A DNA stretch of 64,000 bases from Fictibacillus arsenicus (GTDB lineage: Bacteria; Bacillota; Bacilli; Bacillales; Fictibacillaceae), in NCBI RefSeq assembly GCF_001642935.1, contig NZ_CP016761.1, positions 1,736,001 through 1,800,000 of the forward strand, read 5' to 3'. The notes under the pieces are model-generated. The model searched no databases and was not told where the DNA came from. It saw only the letters and a program-made list of their open reading frames with translations. The position numbers and the translations under genes are program-made. Positions 35,827-43,461 of this stretch are shown piece after piece (the stretch's first letter is position 1; the number at the start of each line of letters is the position of its first letter).

Positions 35827-35952
35827 TTTTGTCATATTCTTGTCCCAAAAACGTATATCTAACATATAAGCTTTTTTGACAAAAAAAGAGAAAATAAGAA
35901 CAATACTTCTCTCATAAACTGACAGACTTTCAAACAACCTATACGTTATACT
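35827..35952 (+). promoter_or_regulatory. spoIIG-type promoter with Spo0A-box-like sites
   Basis: CTGACA at 35919-35924 and TATACT at 35947-35952 are separated by 22 bp, the unusual spacing known for the Spo0A-activated spoIIG promoter of B. subtilis. Upstream lie TTTTGTCAT (35827) and the inverted TTTTTGACAAAAA (35874-35886), both like 0A boxes. The spoIIGA start is 30 bp downstream. Confidence 0.7.
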
Positions 35953-35981
35953 AATTTCAAAATTAAGAAAGGAGAAAACCA

Positions 35982-36893
35982 ATGACCCTTTATTTGGATG
36001 TCATTTGGTTTCTTAATTTCTGCATTGATTATGTATTGATCTCGTTAACAGCCTATGTTTTAAAGCGCAATGCATCGAAAAAGAGAATCCTTCTTGCCTC
36101 TCTTCTAGCATCCAGTTACGTCATTTTAGTTGTCTATCCAGAACTGATGGTTTTCTCACAGCCTTTGGTAAAGTTTCTTTTGTCTATTGCAATCATGATT
36201 ACAGCTTTTGGCTTTAAACGTATTCGATTTGTAGTGAAAAATGTAGCGATGTTTTATTTTGTTTCCTTTGTAACGGGTGGCGGAATTTTTGCACTTCATT
36301 ATTTTATGCAGAGTGAAGCTGTGATTATGAATGGGGTTATTTCAACCAAAAGTACAGGAATGGGTGATCCGGTAAGCTGGTTGTTTGTAGCGGCAGGTGT
36401 ACCAGCTCTTTGGTATTTTTCGAAGAAAAGAGTAGATGACATTACTGTGGAAAAAATGGATTCCAACAGTCTTGTCAAAGTGAAAATCTCTATTGGAGAA
36501 GTCATTATTTATGCAAATGGACTTATTGATACAGGTAATAAATTATACGATCCCATTTCAAAAATGCCCGTTATGGTTTTAGACATGAACATCCACAGCT
36601 CTGAATTTCCAGAAGCTATTCAAACGGCTGCAAGAGATGTGATGTCGATTGGTACTGAGGATAATGATCATCCATGGATCAGCAGATTGCGAATCGTACC
36701 GTATCGATCTGTTGGACATCAGCAATTTCTTGCCTGCTTAAAGCCAGATCGGATTGAGATTGAGAAGGATGGAATTGCAGTTTGTTCACCGCCGGGTCTT
36801 GTTGGATTAAGCTGGACTTCATTATCAAGCGAGGGTCAGTTTGATGCCATTGTGCATCCGAAAATGTATCTTCAACATGTACAAGCGTCATAG
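35982..36893 (+). CDS. spoIIGA: Sporulation sigma-E processing peptidase SpoIIGA
   Basis: 303 aa. The N-terminal half has about five membrane segments; the C-terminal half is an aspartic protease domain with the motif YANGLIDTGNKLYDP (Asp183). It cleaves pro-sigma-E in the mother cell once signalled by SpoIIR from the forespore. SD AAAGGAGAA. sigE follows after 29 bp. Confidence 0.94.
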   Translation: MTLYLDVIWFLNFCIDYVLISLTAYVLKRNASKKRILLASLLASSYVILVVYPELMVFSQPLVKFLLSIAIMITAFGFKRIRFVVKNVAMFYFVSFVTGGGIFALHYFMQSEAVIMNGVISTKSTGMGDPVSWLFVAAGVPALWYFSKKRVDDITVEKMDSNSLVKVKISIGEVIIYANGLIDTGNKLYDPISKMPVMVLDMNIHSSEFPEAIQTAARDVMSIGTEDNDHPWISRLRIVPYRSVGHQQFLACLKPDRIEIEKDGIAVCSPPGLVGLSWTSLSSEGQFDAIVHPKMYLQHVQAS

Positions 36894-36922
36894 TAAGCAC
36901 TTGATGTGAAAGGGGAGTAAAA

Positions 36923-37645
36923 ATGATCAGCAAATTGCGACTTAGGATAACGATGTTTTGGTATAAGCTATTATTCAAGCTTGGATTAAAATCAGACGAA
37001 ATTTACTACATCGGCGGTAATGAAGCGCTGCCTCCTCCATTAAGTAAAGAAGAAGAAGCGGTTTTGCTCGAAAAACTGCCTTCAGGTGATCAAGCTGCCA
37101 AGTCCCTTTTGATCGAACGAAACTTGCGTCTTGTTGTTTATATTGCCAGGAAGTTTGAAAATACAGGAATCAATATCGAGGACTTAATAAGTATTGGTAC
37201 GATAGGTTTAATTAAAGCTGTAAATACGTTTAATCCAGAAAAAAAGATTAAACTAGCCACATATGCTTCCAGATGTATTGAGAATGAAATATTGATGTAC
37301 CTGCGTCGCAATAACAAAACACGTTCTGAAGTATCTTTTGACGAACCATTAAATGTGGATTGGGATGGCAATGAACTGCTGCTTTCAGATGTTCTCGGTA
37401 CTGAAGATGACCTTATAACAAGAAGAATTGAAGCTAACGTTGACCGGAAACTTTTACTAAAAGCTCTTTTTACACTCAATGACAGAGAGAAACAGATCAT
37501 GGAACTCAGGTTCGGACTCTCAGGCGGAGAAGAAAAAACACAAAAAGATGTAGCAGATATGCTGGGTATATCTCAATCATATATCTCGAGGCTTGAGAAG
37601 AGAATTATTAAAAGGCTTCAAAAAGAATTTAATAAAATGGTTTAG
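36923..37645 (+). CDS. sigE: RNA polymerase sigma-E factor (pro-sigma-E)
   Basis: 240 aa. The hydrophobic N-terminal pro-sequence (about residues 1-29, [20 protein letters not shown]) is removed by SpoIIGA. Regions 2 ([16 protein letters not shown] ... [13 protein letters not shown]) and 4 ([21 protein letters not shown]) are clear. It is the early mother-cell sigma factor. SD AAAGGGGAG. Confidence 0.97.
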   Translation: MISKLRLRITMFWYKLLFKLGLKSDEIYYIGGNEALPPPLSKEEEAVLLEKLPSGDQAAKSLLIERNLRLVVYIARKFENTGINIEDLISIGTIGLIKAVNTFNPEKKIKLATYASRCIENEILMYLRRNNKTRSEVSFDEPLNVDWDGNELLLSDVLGTEDDLITRRIEANVDRKLLLKALFTLNDREKQIMELRFGLSGGEEKTQKDVADMLGISQSYISRLEKRIIKRLQKEFNKMV

Positions 37646-37700
37646 ATATTATTCTATATAGGATATTGAATCATTAACTGCTTTAATCAAAATTTACAAT

Positions 37701-37730
37701 TGCATAAATTTCCCTCCGTTCGGTGATACT
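37701..37730 (+). promoter_or_regulatory. Sigma-F type promoter of sigG
   Basis: TGCATA at 37701-37706, 15 bp spacer, GGTGATACT at 37722-37730: matches the forespore sigma-F pattern (GCATA ... GGnnAnACT). It is placed 37 bp before sigG. Confidence 0.65.
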
Positions 37731-37743
37731 TAATTTGAAATTA

Positions 37744-37760
37744 GCTCCCGGCAGGAGGGA
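37744..37760 (+). promoter_or_regulatory. Hairpin masking the sigG ribosome-binding site
   Basis: CTCC-CGGCA-GGAG: the SD GGAGG of sigG is the right arm of a small hairpin, with an alternative TCCC/GGGA pairing. A 5' leader hairpin that lowers sigG translation is known in B. subtilis; conservation here supports a real control. Confidence 0.5.
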
Positions 37761-37766
37761 AAAGAC

Positions 37767-38549
37767 TTGACAAGAAATAAAGTTGAGATTTGCGGAGTTG
37801 ACACATCAAAGCTTCCTGTTTTAAAAAATCCAGAGATGCGTATCTTGTTTGATAAAATGCATAAGGGTGATCCGGATGCGAGAGAAACTCTGGTGAATGG
37901 AAACCTCAGGCTCGTCCTGAGTGTGATTCAGCGATTCAACAACCGCGGAGAGCATGTTGATGATTTATTTCAAGTAGGGTGTATCGGACTCATGAAGTCT
38001 ATTGACAATTTTGATCTTGGTCAGAATGTTAAATTTTCTACCTATGCTGTACCGATGATTATTGGTGAAATAAGGCGTTATCTTCGGGACAATAATCCGA
38101 TACGCGTTTCCAGAAGTCTAAGAGATATTGCTTATAAAGCATTGCAAGTTCGTGACCAGCTCATGAATAAACTATCTCGGGAGCCAACAGCACAGCAAAT
38201 TGCAGAAGCGCTAGATGTACCGAAGGAAGAAGTCGTTTTTGCACTCGATGCCATCCAAGATCCTGTGTCATTGTTTGAACCCATCTATAATGATGGAGGA
38301 GATCCTATTTTTGTTATGGATCAGATCAGTGATGATAAAGCTAAAGACATGCAATGGATCGAAGAAATCGCATTAAAAGAAGGTATGAGACGTCTAAACG
38401 ACAGAGAAAAAATGATATTAACTATGAGGTTCTTTCAAGGCAAGACACAGATGGAAGTGGCAGATGAAATTGGAATCTCCCAAGCCCAGGTGTCAAGACT
38501 TGAGAAAGCAGCAATATCTCAGATGAACAAAAATATACAGAGCAGCTAA
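37767..38549 (+). CDS. sigG: RNA polymerase sigma-G factor
   Basis: 260 aa from a TTG start (MTRNKVEICGVDTSKLPVLKN, as in B. subtilis). Regions 2 (NLRLVLSVIQRFNNRGEHVDDLFQVGCIGLMKSIDNF), 3 and 4 (QMEVADEIGISQAQVSRLEK) are intact. It drives late forespore genes. A sigma-F promoter and a hairpin over the SD precede it. A terminator follows. Confidence 0.97.
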   Translation: MTRNKVEICGVDTSKLPVLKNPEMRILFDKMHKGDPDARETLVNGNLRLVLSVIQRFNNRGEHVDDLFQVGCIGLMKSIDNFDLGQNVKFSTYAVPMIIGEIRRYLRDNNPIRVSRSLRDIAYKALQVRDQLMNKLSREPTAQQIAEALDVPKEEVVFALDAIQDPVSLFEPIYNDGGDPIFVMDQISDDKAKDMQWIEEIALKEGMRRLNDREKMILTMRFFQGKTQMEVADEIGISQAQVSRLEKAAISQMNKNIQSS

Positions 38550-38576
38550 AACCCGCAGATCTGCGGGTTTTTTTAA
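38548..38576 (+). terminator. Terminator of sigG
   Basis: Perfect stem AAACCCGCAGA / TCTGCGGGTTT with T run. Confidence 0.9.
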
Positions 38577-38577
38577 T

Positions 38578-38862
38578 GAGCTTTTTTCTAAAAGATTGTT
38601 GCTATTGAGTATTCCTGTCACCTCTCTTCTTTGATAAGTTGATAGGAGTGTAAGGTACGAGACTCCTCGAAAATGAAAAATCACATTTTCTTCGTGCGAT
38701 GTAACGCTGTCTAAGCCTTCCTTGTCCTGCGGGAGCAGTGGGACAGGTGAGACCCCGCCAGCGCGAAGCGATAGGGAGGCTCACCGCACACCCCGCGGAA
38801 AGCGAGCATCCTGGAGTGGAAATCAACCACTTGCAAGATCAACAAAGTTTATGAAAACAGCC
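38578..38862 (+). repeat. Interspersed MITE-like repeat, copy R7 (long form)
   Basis: A forward copy with left CTTTTTTCTAAAAGATTGTTGC and right GAAAACAGCC. It carries the extra module (GAAAATGAAAAATCACATTTTC ... GCGATGTAACGC) shared with R2 and R9. It fills most of the 388 bp between sigG and ylmC, where B. subtilis has ylmA. Confidence 0.85.
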
Positions 38863-38937
38863 TAATATTTCTTTATTGCTACGAACATGAAACAGCTTGT
38901 TCCTTCATATAATGAAAACAGAAAGGCGGGTTGTGAC

Positions 38938-39222
38938 ATGAACAAAATATCAGACTTTCAAGTTAAAGACGTTGTTAACGTAGCAAACGGAAAAAAACTA
39001 GGCCATATTGCTGATCTTGAGATTAATTTAAATACCGGAAAGATTGACGCAATCATCATTCCTGGTGCAGGAAAAATGCTTGGGTTTTTTGCAAGAGAAA
39101 ATGATATTGTAATTCCATGGCGCAACATCGTTAAAATAGGTGCAGACGTAATACTCGTCAGGCATATGGAAGCCAGTGAATTAAACGAATACGTAAAAGA
39201 ACCGTTTGATCAATTGAAATAA
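38938..39222 (+). CDS. ylmC: PRC-barrel sporulation protein, YlmC/YmxH family
   Basis: 94 aa from the ATG at 38938 (MNKISDFQVKDVVNV), near the SD AAAGGCGGG; the 38887 ATG further upstream lacks one. PRC-barrel fold: VNVANGKKLGHIADLEINLNTGKIDAIIIPG. The family is tied to sporulation but its role is unclear. The stop codon lies within the terminator stem that follows. Confidence 0.85.
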   Translation: MNKISDFQVKDVVNVANGKKLGHIADLEINLNTGKIDAIIIPGAGKMLGFFARENDIVIPWRNIVKIGADVILVRHMEASELNEYVKEPFDQLK

Positions 39223-39237
39223 ACGGTTCTTTTTTTC
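39198..39237 (+). terminator. Terminator overlapping the 3' end of ylmC
   Basis: Stem GAACCGTTT / AAACGGTTC, left arm inside the ylmC coding region and the stop TAA at the foot of the right arm, then TTTTTTTCTTT. Confidence 0.75.
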
Positions 39238-39296
39238 TTTATTCCTCAAAAATGTGGTAAAATAAAGATAAAACTTTCCAGGAGGAATACATAGAA

Positions 39297-40121
39297 ATGA
39301 AGACATTTAAACAAACTGGAAAGCACCTTGTTATAGAAGAATGGCAAAAAGAGAATTCCTTTATTACCGCTGGTTTCACCATGCGTGATGGAGGGTATAG
39401 TCCAATGCCTTTCAACTCATTAAACATGGGATTTCATGTTAATGATGAACCCAGATTTGTACAAGATAACCGCAAAACTTTTGCCGATGAAATTAATTTC
39501 CCGATTCAATATTGGGTAGGTTCAAAGCAGGTTCACGGTACACATATTGTAAAAGTCACTGGAGAAGACCGTGGCAGAGGCTCAATGGATTTTGAAACTG
39601 CTATCTCAGATGCGGACGGATTGTACACAAAGGATGAGGACGTTCTATTAACTTCTCTCTATGCAGATTGTGTTCCGCTTTACTTTTATTCACCAAAAAA
39701 TAACTTGATTGGTCTGGCACATGCGGGATGGCGCGGAACAGTAGGGAAAATCGGTCCTAAAATGATCGAGCTCTGGTGTGAAAAAGAGAATGCAGACATT
39801 CAAGATATTAAAACAGCAATTGGACCTGCAATAGGTGAATGCTGTTATGAAGTTGATGAAAAGGTTATTCGTGAAGTAAAAGAAGCATTGAAGCAGGATG
39901 AAGAACCGGGTGTATTCACAACAAACAATATTGGCAGATTTCAATTAAACTTACAAAGATTAAATGAGATTCTATTCTTGCAAGCCGGAGTACTTCCAGA
40001 AAACATCATGGTCTCCCAGCAATGTACGAGCTGTGAAAATTCTATGTTCTTTTCACACCGCAAAGATAATGGCAAGACGGGCAGGATGATGAGTTTTATA
40101 GGCAGGAAAGGAGTTAAGTAA
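39297..40121 (+). CDS. pgeF: Purine nucleoside/peptidoglycan editing factor PgeF (YlmD, laccase-domain)
   Basis: 274 aa, DUF152/Cu-oxidase_4 fold. Zinc-site and active-site landmarks are SKQVHGTHI, YADCVPLYFY and GLAHAGWRGTVGKI. It was long annotated as a polyphenol oxidase; homologues are described as purine nucleoside phosphorylase/deaminase (YfiH/YlmD) and as PgeF, which prevents L-Ser misuse in peptidoglycan. SD CAGGAGGAA. First of the ylmDEFGH run. Confidence 0.88.
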   Translation: MKTFKQTGKHLVIEEWQKENSFITAGFTMRDGGYSPMPFNSLNMGFHVNDEPRFVQDNRKTFADEINFPIQYWVGSKQVHGTHIVKVTGEDRGRGSMDFETAISDADGLYTKDEDVLLTSLYADCVPLYFYSPKNNLIGLAHAGWRGTVGKIGPKMIELWCEKENADIQDIKTAIGPAIGECCYEVDEKVIREVKEALKQDEEPGVFTTNNIGRFQLNLQRLNEILFLQAGVLPENIMVSQQCTSCENSMFFSHRKDNGKTGRMMSFIGRKGVK

Positions 40122-40125
40122 GCGT

Positions 40126-40806
40126 TTGAACATATTAGAAAATAAAGAAAAGATATTAAATGAGATTCAAGCTGCATGCATGAAAAAAAACAGGTCTCCA
40201 AAGGGCGTTAATCTAGTTGCTGTAACGAAATATGTAAGTAACGAAACGACGAAGAATGCTGTTTTGGCAGGTGTTGAACATATCGGTGAAAACCGCATTG
40301 AAGGATTGCTTGAAAAAAAAGAATACCTGGCAGACAAGAATGTAAAATGGCACTTTATTGGCACGCTTCAGTCTCGTAAAGTAAAAGATATTATCAATCA
40401 TGTAGATTATATCCATTCCTTAGACCGGCTAAGCTTAGCAAAAGAGATTCAAAAAAGAGCAGACAAGACGATTTCTTGTTTTGTACAAGTCAATGTTGCT
40501 GAAGAAGATTCGAAACATGGACTGGCAGTAAAAGAAGTTATTAGTTTTGTCGATAAACTAAAAGACTACGACAAAATTAAAGTTGTAGGTCTTATGACAA
40601 TGGCGCCTTTTACAGAAGATGAATCGATTGTAAGAAATGTATTTTCAACGTTAAAACAGTTGCAAATCGACATTCAAAATAAAGATCTGCCGCATGCACC
40701 TTGCGAGGAACTTTCTATGGGAATGTCTAACGACTATGTGATAGCAGTTGAAGAAGGAGCAACCTTTGTTCGAATTGGAACAGACTTAGTAGGAAAAGAA
40801 TTTTAG
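40126..40806 (+). CDS. ylmE: YggS-family PLP-binding protein (PLP homeostasis)
   Basis: 226 aa from a TTG start (SD AAAGGAG). The PLP lysine block is VNLVAVTKYVSNETTKNAV. Other family blocks are GENRIEGLLEKK, WHFIGTLQSRKVKDI and ELSMGMSNDYVIAVEEGATFVRIG. The fold is that of alanine racemase but without racemase activity; it stores or delivers pyridoxal phosphate. It lies 4 bp after pgeF and before sepF. Confidence 0.92.
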   Translation: MNILENKEKILNEIQAACMKKNRSPKGVNLVAVTKYVSNETTKNAVLAGVEHIGENRIEGLLEKKEYLADKNVKWHFIGTLQSRKVKDIINHVDYIHSLDRLSLAKEIQKRADKTISCFVQVNVAEEDSKHGLAVKEVISFVDKLKDYDKIKVVGLMTMAPFTEDESIVRNVFSTLKQLQIDIQNKDLPHAPCEELSMGMSNDYVIAVEEGATFVRIGTDLVGKEF

Positions 40807-40818
40807 GAGGTGGAATAA

Positions 40819-41241
40819 ATGGGAATCAAAACAAAGTTTAAGCGTTTTTTTGATTTAGAAGATGATTATGAGTATGAGAAAGATTATGAAGAAGAGTCTT
40901 TGGCTGAAGAGGAAGAGATTACACCATCTCATACCAAAAAGGGCAAGCCGAATGTTGTGAGCTTGCAAAGTATCCAGCAGCAGGTTAAGGTTGTTCTTGT
41001 TGAGCCGCGCGTTTATGCTGAAGCTCAAGATATTGCGGATCAGCTGAAAAATCGAAGAGCAGTAGTTATGAATTTGCAAAGAATTCCGCATGATCAGGCT
41101 AAACGTATCGTAGACTTCTTATCAGGGACTGTTTATGCGATAGGCGGAGATATCCAAAAGCTCGGACCAAATACATTTTTGTGCACTCCTGAAAACGTTG
41201 ATGTTTCCGGTACGATCTCAGAAATGATGGACGAAGACTAA
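40819..41241 (+). CDS. sepF: Cell division protein SepF
   Basis: 140 aa. N-terminal amphipathic membrane-binding helix ([13 protein letters not shown]), acidic linker, then the SepF core ([31 protein letters not shown] ... [26 protein letters not shown]). It binds the FtsZ C-terminal peptide and shapes the septum. SD TTAGGAGGTGG. Confidence 0.95.
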   Translation: MGIKTKFKRFFDLEDDYEYEKDYEEESLAEEEEITPSHTKKGKPNVVSLQSIQQQVKVVLVEPRVYAEAQDIADQLKNRRAVVMNLQRIPHDQAKRIVDFLSGTVYAIGGDIQKLGPNTFLCTPENVDVSGTISEMMDED

Positions 41242-41260
41242 ACCAGGCAGGTGAAATTTA

Positions 41261-41536
41261 TTGGTATACGAAATTGCAAACGTAGTTCAGACACTGATAC
41301 AAATCTACTATTACATGATAATAGGATACATACTTTTATCTTGGTTTCCTAACGCTAGAGAGTCTTCAATCGGCCAGGTTATTGGAAGGCTTGTAGAACC
41401 TTATCTCTCTCCTTTCCGCAAAATCATTCCGCCGCTCGGCATGATTGATCTTTCGCCAATCGTAGCACTTATGTCACTGCACTTTGCGCAATATGGAGTA
41501 AGTGCAGTAGCTAGAATGCTCGCTGGCTCATTTTAA
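41261..41536 (+). CDS. ylmG: YggT-family membrane protein YlmG
   Basis: 91 aa from a TTG start (SD CAGGCAGGTG), two membrane segments (about 6-26 and 66-86) with the conserved middle LSWFPNARES and VEPYLSPFRKIIPPLGMIDLSP. It is linked to division or membrane organisation. The molecular role is unknown. Confidence 0.9.
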   Translation: MVYEIANVVQTLIQIYYYMIIGYILLSWFPNARESSIGQVIGRLVEPYLSPFRKIIPPLGMIDLSPIVALMSLHFAQYGVSAVARMLAGSF

Positions 41537-41545
41537 GGTTTTTTT

Positions 41546-42319
41546 ATGAGTATTTACCAGCATTACCGGCCAGAGGAACATGAGTTTGTTGATCGCGTAA
41601 TGAGATGGAAATCAGAAACGGTTGAACGATATAGTCCGAAGCTGACTGATTTCCTTGATCCTCGTGAACAGGAAATTGTTAAAACAATTGTAGGAAACGA
41701 TACAGATGTACGCCTCTCTTTGTGGGGAGGCTCTTCTTTTTCTGAACGAAAAAGGGCACTGCTTTATCCGGATTATTATGAAGCAGCACAAGATGATTAT
41801 CAGCTCGTCTTTTATGATATTGCCTATCCATCTAAGTTCACAACAATCGAGCATCGTGATGTGCTGGGAGCTTTGATGAATATTGGAGTAAAAAGAGGCA
41901 AGTATGGCGATATCCTAATATCCGGAGATCAAGTACAATTTGTTTGTGCAGCTGAAATATCAGGATTTATAGAATTGAACCTTACGAAAATAGGTAAATC
42001 AGGAGTTAAACTGCATCATATAGGAAATCATGACTTGATGGAAATTAAAACTGATTACGATGAAAAAAATGGAACCGTTTCTTCTCTCCGGTTGGATGTT
42101 ATTGTTGCTGAGGTTTATAACCTTTCACGTTCTAAAGCTTCACCTTTAATACAGCAGGGCCGTGTTAAATTAAATCATAAAATAATAGACCAGGTTGCAG
42201 CAGAAGTTATGGAAGGTGATGAACTCTCAGTTAGAGGTTTTGGCAGAAGCAAATTATTCGCTATTGAAGGCATGACCAAGAAAGAAAAATGGCGTATACG
42301 ATACGGACTTTTAAAATAA
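41546..42319 (+). CDS. ylmH: S4-domain RNA-binding protein YlmH (RqcP2)
   Basis: 257 aa. N-terminal YlmH domain (RWKSETVERYSPKLTDFLDPREQEIV) and C-terminal S4 domain (RLDVIVAEVYNLSRSKASPLIQQGRVKLNHKII). YlmH homologues take part in ribosome rescue alongside RqcH, which is encoded at 61088-62797 in this window. SD weak (AAGG). Confidence 0.88.
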   Translation: MSIYQHYRPEEHEFVDRVMRWKSETVERYSPKLTDFLDPREQEIVKTIVGNDTDVRLSLWGGSSFSERKRALLYPDYYEAAQDDYQLVFYDIAYPSKFTTIEHRDVLGALMNIGVKRGKYGDILISGDQVQFVCAAEISGFIELNLTKIGKSGVKLHHIGNHDLMEIKTDYDEKNGTVSSLRLDVIVAEVYNLSRSKASPLIQQGRVKLNHKIIDQVAAEVMEGDELSVRGFGRSKLFAIEGMTKKEKWRIRYGLLK

Positions 42320-42347
42320 TTTCCAGGAATAGAAGGAATGACCGACA

Positions 42348-42360
42348 TTTTGTCGAAATT
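42348..42360 (+). promoter_or_regulatory. Spo0A-box-like sequence upstream of divIVA
   Basis: TTTTGTCGAAATT, a close match to the 0A consensus, 36 bp before the divIVA start. Function is inferred. Confidence 0.4.
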
Positions 42361-42395
42361 AGGTAGGAAATAATGCATCTATGGAGGTGGCTGTT

Positions 42396-42905
42396 TTGCC
42401 TTTAACGCCGTTGGATATTCATAATAAGGAATTTACAAGAGGTTTCAGAGGGTATAGTGAAGATGAAGTGAATGACTTTTTAGATCAAGTCATTAAAGAT
42501 TACGAAGCGGTTATTCGTGAAAAGAAAGATTTAGAGGAAACAGTTTCCAAGCTTGAAGAAAAAATTTCATACTTTAAGAACATTGAAGAAACGTTGAATA
42601 AATCCATTCTTATTGCACAAGAAACTGGTGAAGAAGTAAAGCGCACAGCTTCAAAAGAAGCACGCTTGATCGTTAAGGAAGCTGAAAAGAACGCAGACAG
42701 AATTATCAATGAATCGTTATCGAAGTCCAGAAAGATTTCAATGGAGATCGATGAATTGAAGAAGCAATCATCTGTGTATCGCACACGATTTAGAATGTTA
42801 ATCGAAGCACAGTTGGAGATGCTAAAGAATGATGACTGGGATTCTCTAAACGCCCCTGAAAATCTTGAAGGCTATGAACTTCAGGAAGTAAAGACGGAAG
42901 CTTGA
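42396..42905 (+). CDS. divIVA: Cell-pole/septum protein DivIVA
   Basis: 169 aa from a TTG at 42396, preceded by GGAGGTGG and giving the standard N-terminus MPLTPLDIHNKEFTRGF; the upstream ATG at 42381 overlaps the SD. It has the conserved N-terminal membrane-curvature domain (FRGYSEDEVNDFLDQVIKDYE) and a long coiled coil. It places Min proteins and, in sporulation, anchors the chromosome at the pole. The stop overlaps the ileS promoter. Confidence 0.94.
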   Translation: MPLTPLDIHNKEFTRGFRGYSEDEVNDFLDQVIKDYEAVIREKKDLEETVSKLEEKISYFKNIEETLNKSILIAQETGEEVKRTASKEARLIVKEAEKNADRIINESLSKSRKISMEIDELKKQSSVYRTRFRMLIEAQLEMLKNDDWDSLNAPENLEGYELQEVKTEA

Positions 42906-42931
42906 CATTCATTTAAAAAATCGCATATACT
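42902..42931 (+). promoter_or_regulatory. Promoter of the ileS T-box transcript
   Basis: TTGACA at 42902-42907 (overlapping the divIVA stop), 18 bp spacer, TATACT at 42926-42931. Confidence 0.8.
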
Positions 42932-42944
42932 TTTGTAAGATTAA

Positions 42945-43200
42945 TATGTGACGAAGACGGGGACAGTAAGGTACTTTTCTCTATTATAGCGAACCAGGAA
43001 ATGGTGCAAGCCTGGTATAGAGCGGTATTCGAAGATCACCCCTGAGTTCCTGGACTGAAAACTTTAGTAAGTTCAGGCGCTTCATCCACGCTACGGATGA
43101 CTAAGCGGGTTTTAGATGAAAATCAGAACCTATTAGGGTGGTACCGCGGGTTAACCTTCTCGTCCCTACTGTAACAGTAGTGGGCGAGAAGGTTATTTAT
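42945..43200 (+). promoter_or_regulatory. T-box riboswitch for isoleucine upstream of ileS
   Basis: The conserved T-box AGGGTGGTACCGCGG lies at 43135-43149, and the terminator stem AACCTTCTCG / CGAGAAGGTT with T run at 43153-43200. Stem I carries the probable specifier codon ATC (Ile) at 43035-43037 (GAAGATCACC). Uncharged tRNA-Ile should stabilise the antiterminator and allow ileS transcription. R8 follows between this terminator and ileS. Confidence 0.9.
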
Positions 43201-43202
43201 TT

Positions 43203-43423
43203 GGCTTTTTTCTAATAGATTGTGGTTTGAGTATTTTTTTCAATCTCTTCAATGACAAGTTGATTGAAGCGCAAGGTGCGAGACTCCTGCGGGACGAGTG
43301 GGACAGGTGAGACTCCTAGTGGTGCAAAGCGCCAGGAGGCTCACCGCCCGCCCCGCGGAAAGCGAGCATCCTGAAGCGTAAATCAACCACTTACACAAGC
43401 AACAAGGAATGCGGAAAACAGCA
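43203..43423 (+). repeat. Interspersed MITE-like repeat, copy R8, between T-box and ileS
   Basis: A forward short-form copy: GGCTTTTTTCTAATAGATTG left, GCGAGACTCCTGCGGGACGA, hairpin GTGAGACTCCT...AGGAGGCTCAC with apex GGTGCAAAGCGCC, right CAACAAGGAATGCGGAAAAC. It must be transcribed as part of the ileS leader. Confidence 0.85.
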
Positions 43424-43461
43424 CTTTATTTTTACGGTAACGATATTAAGGAGGAAAAGCA

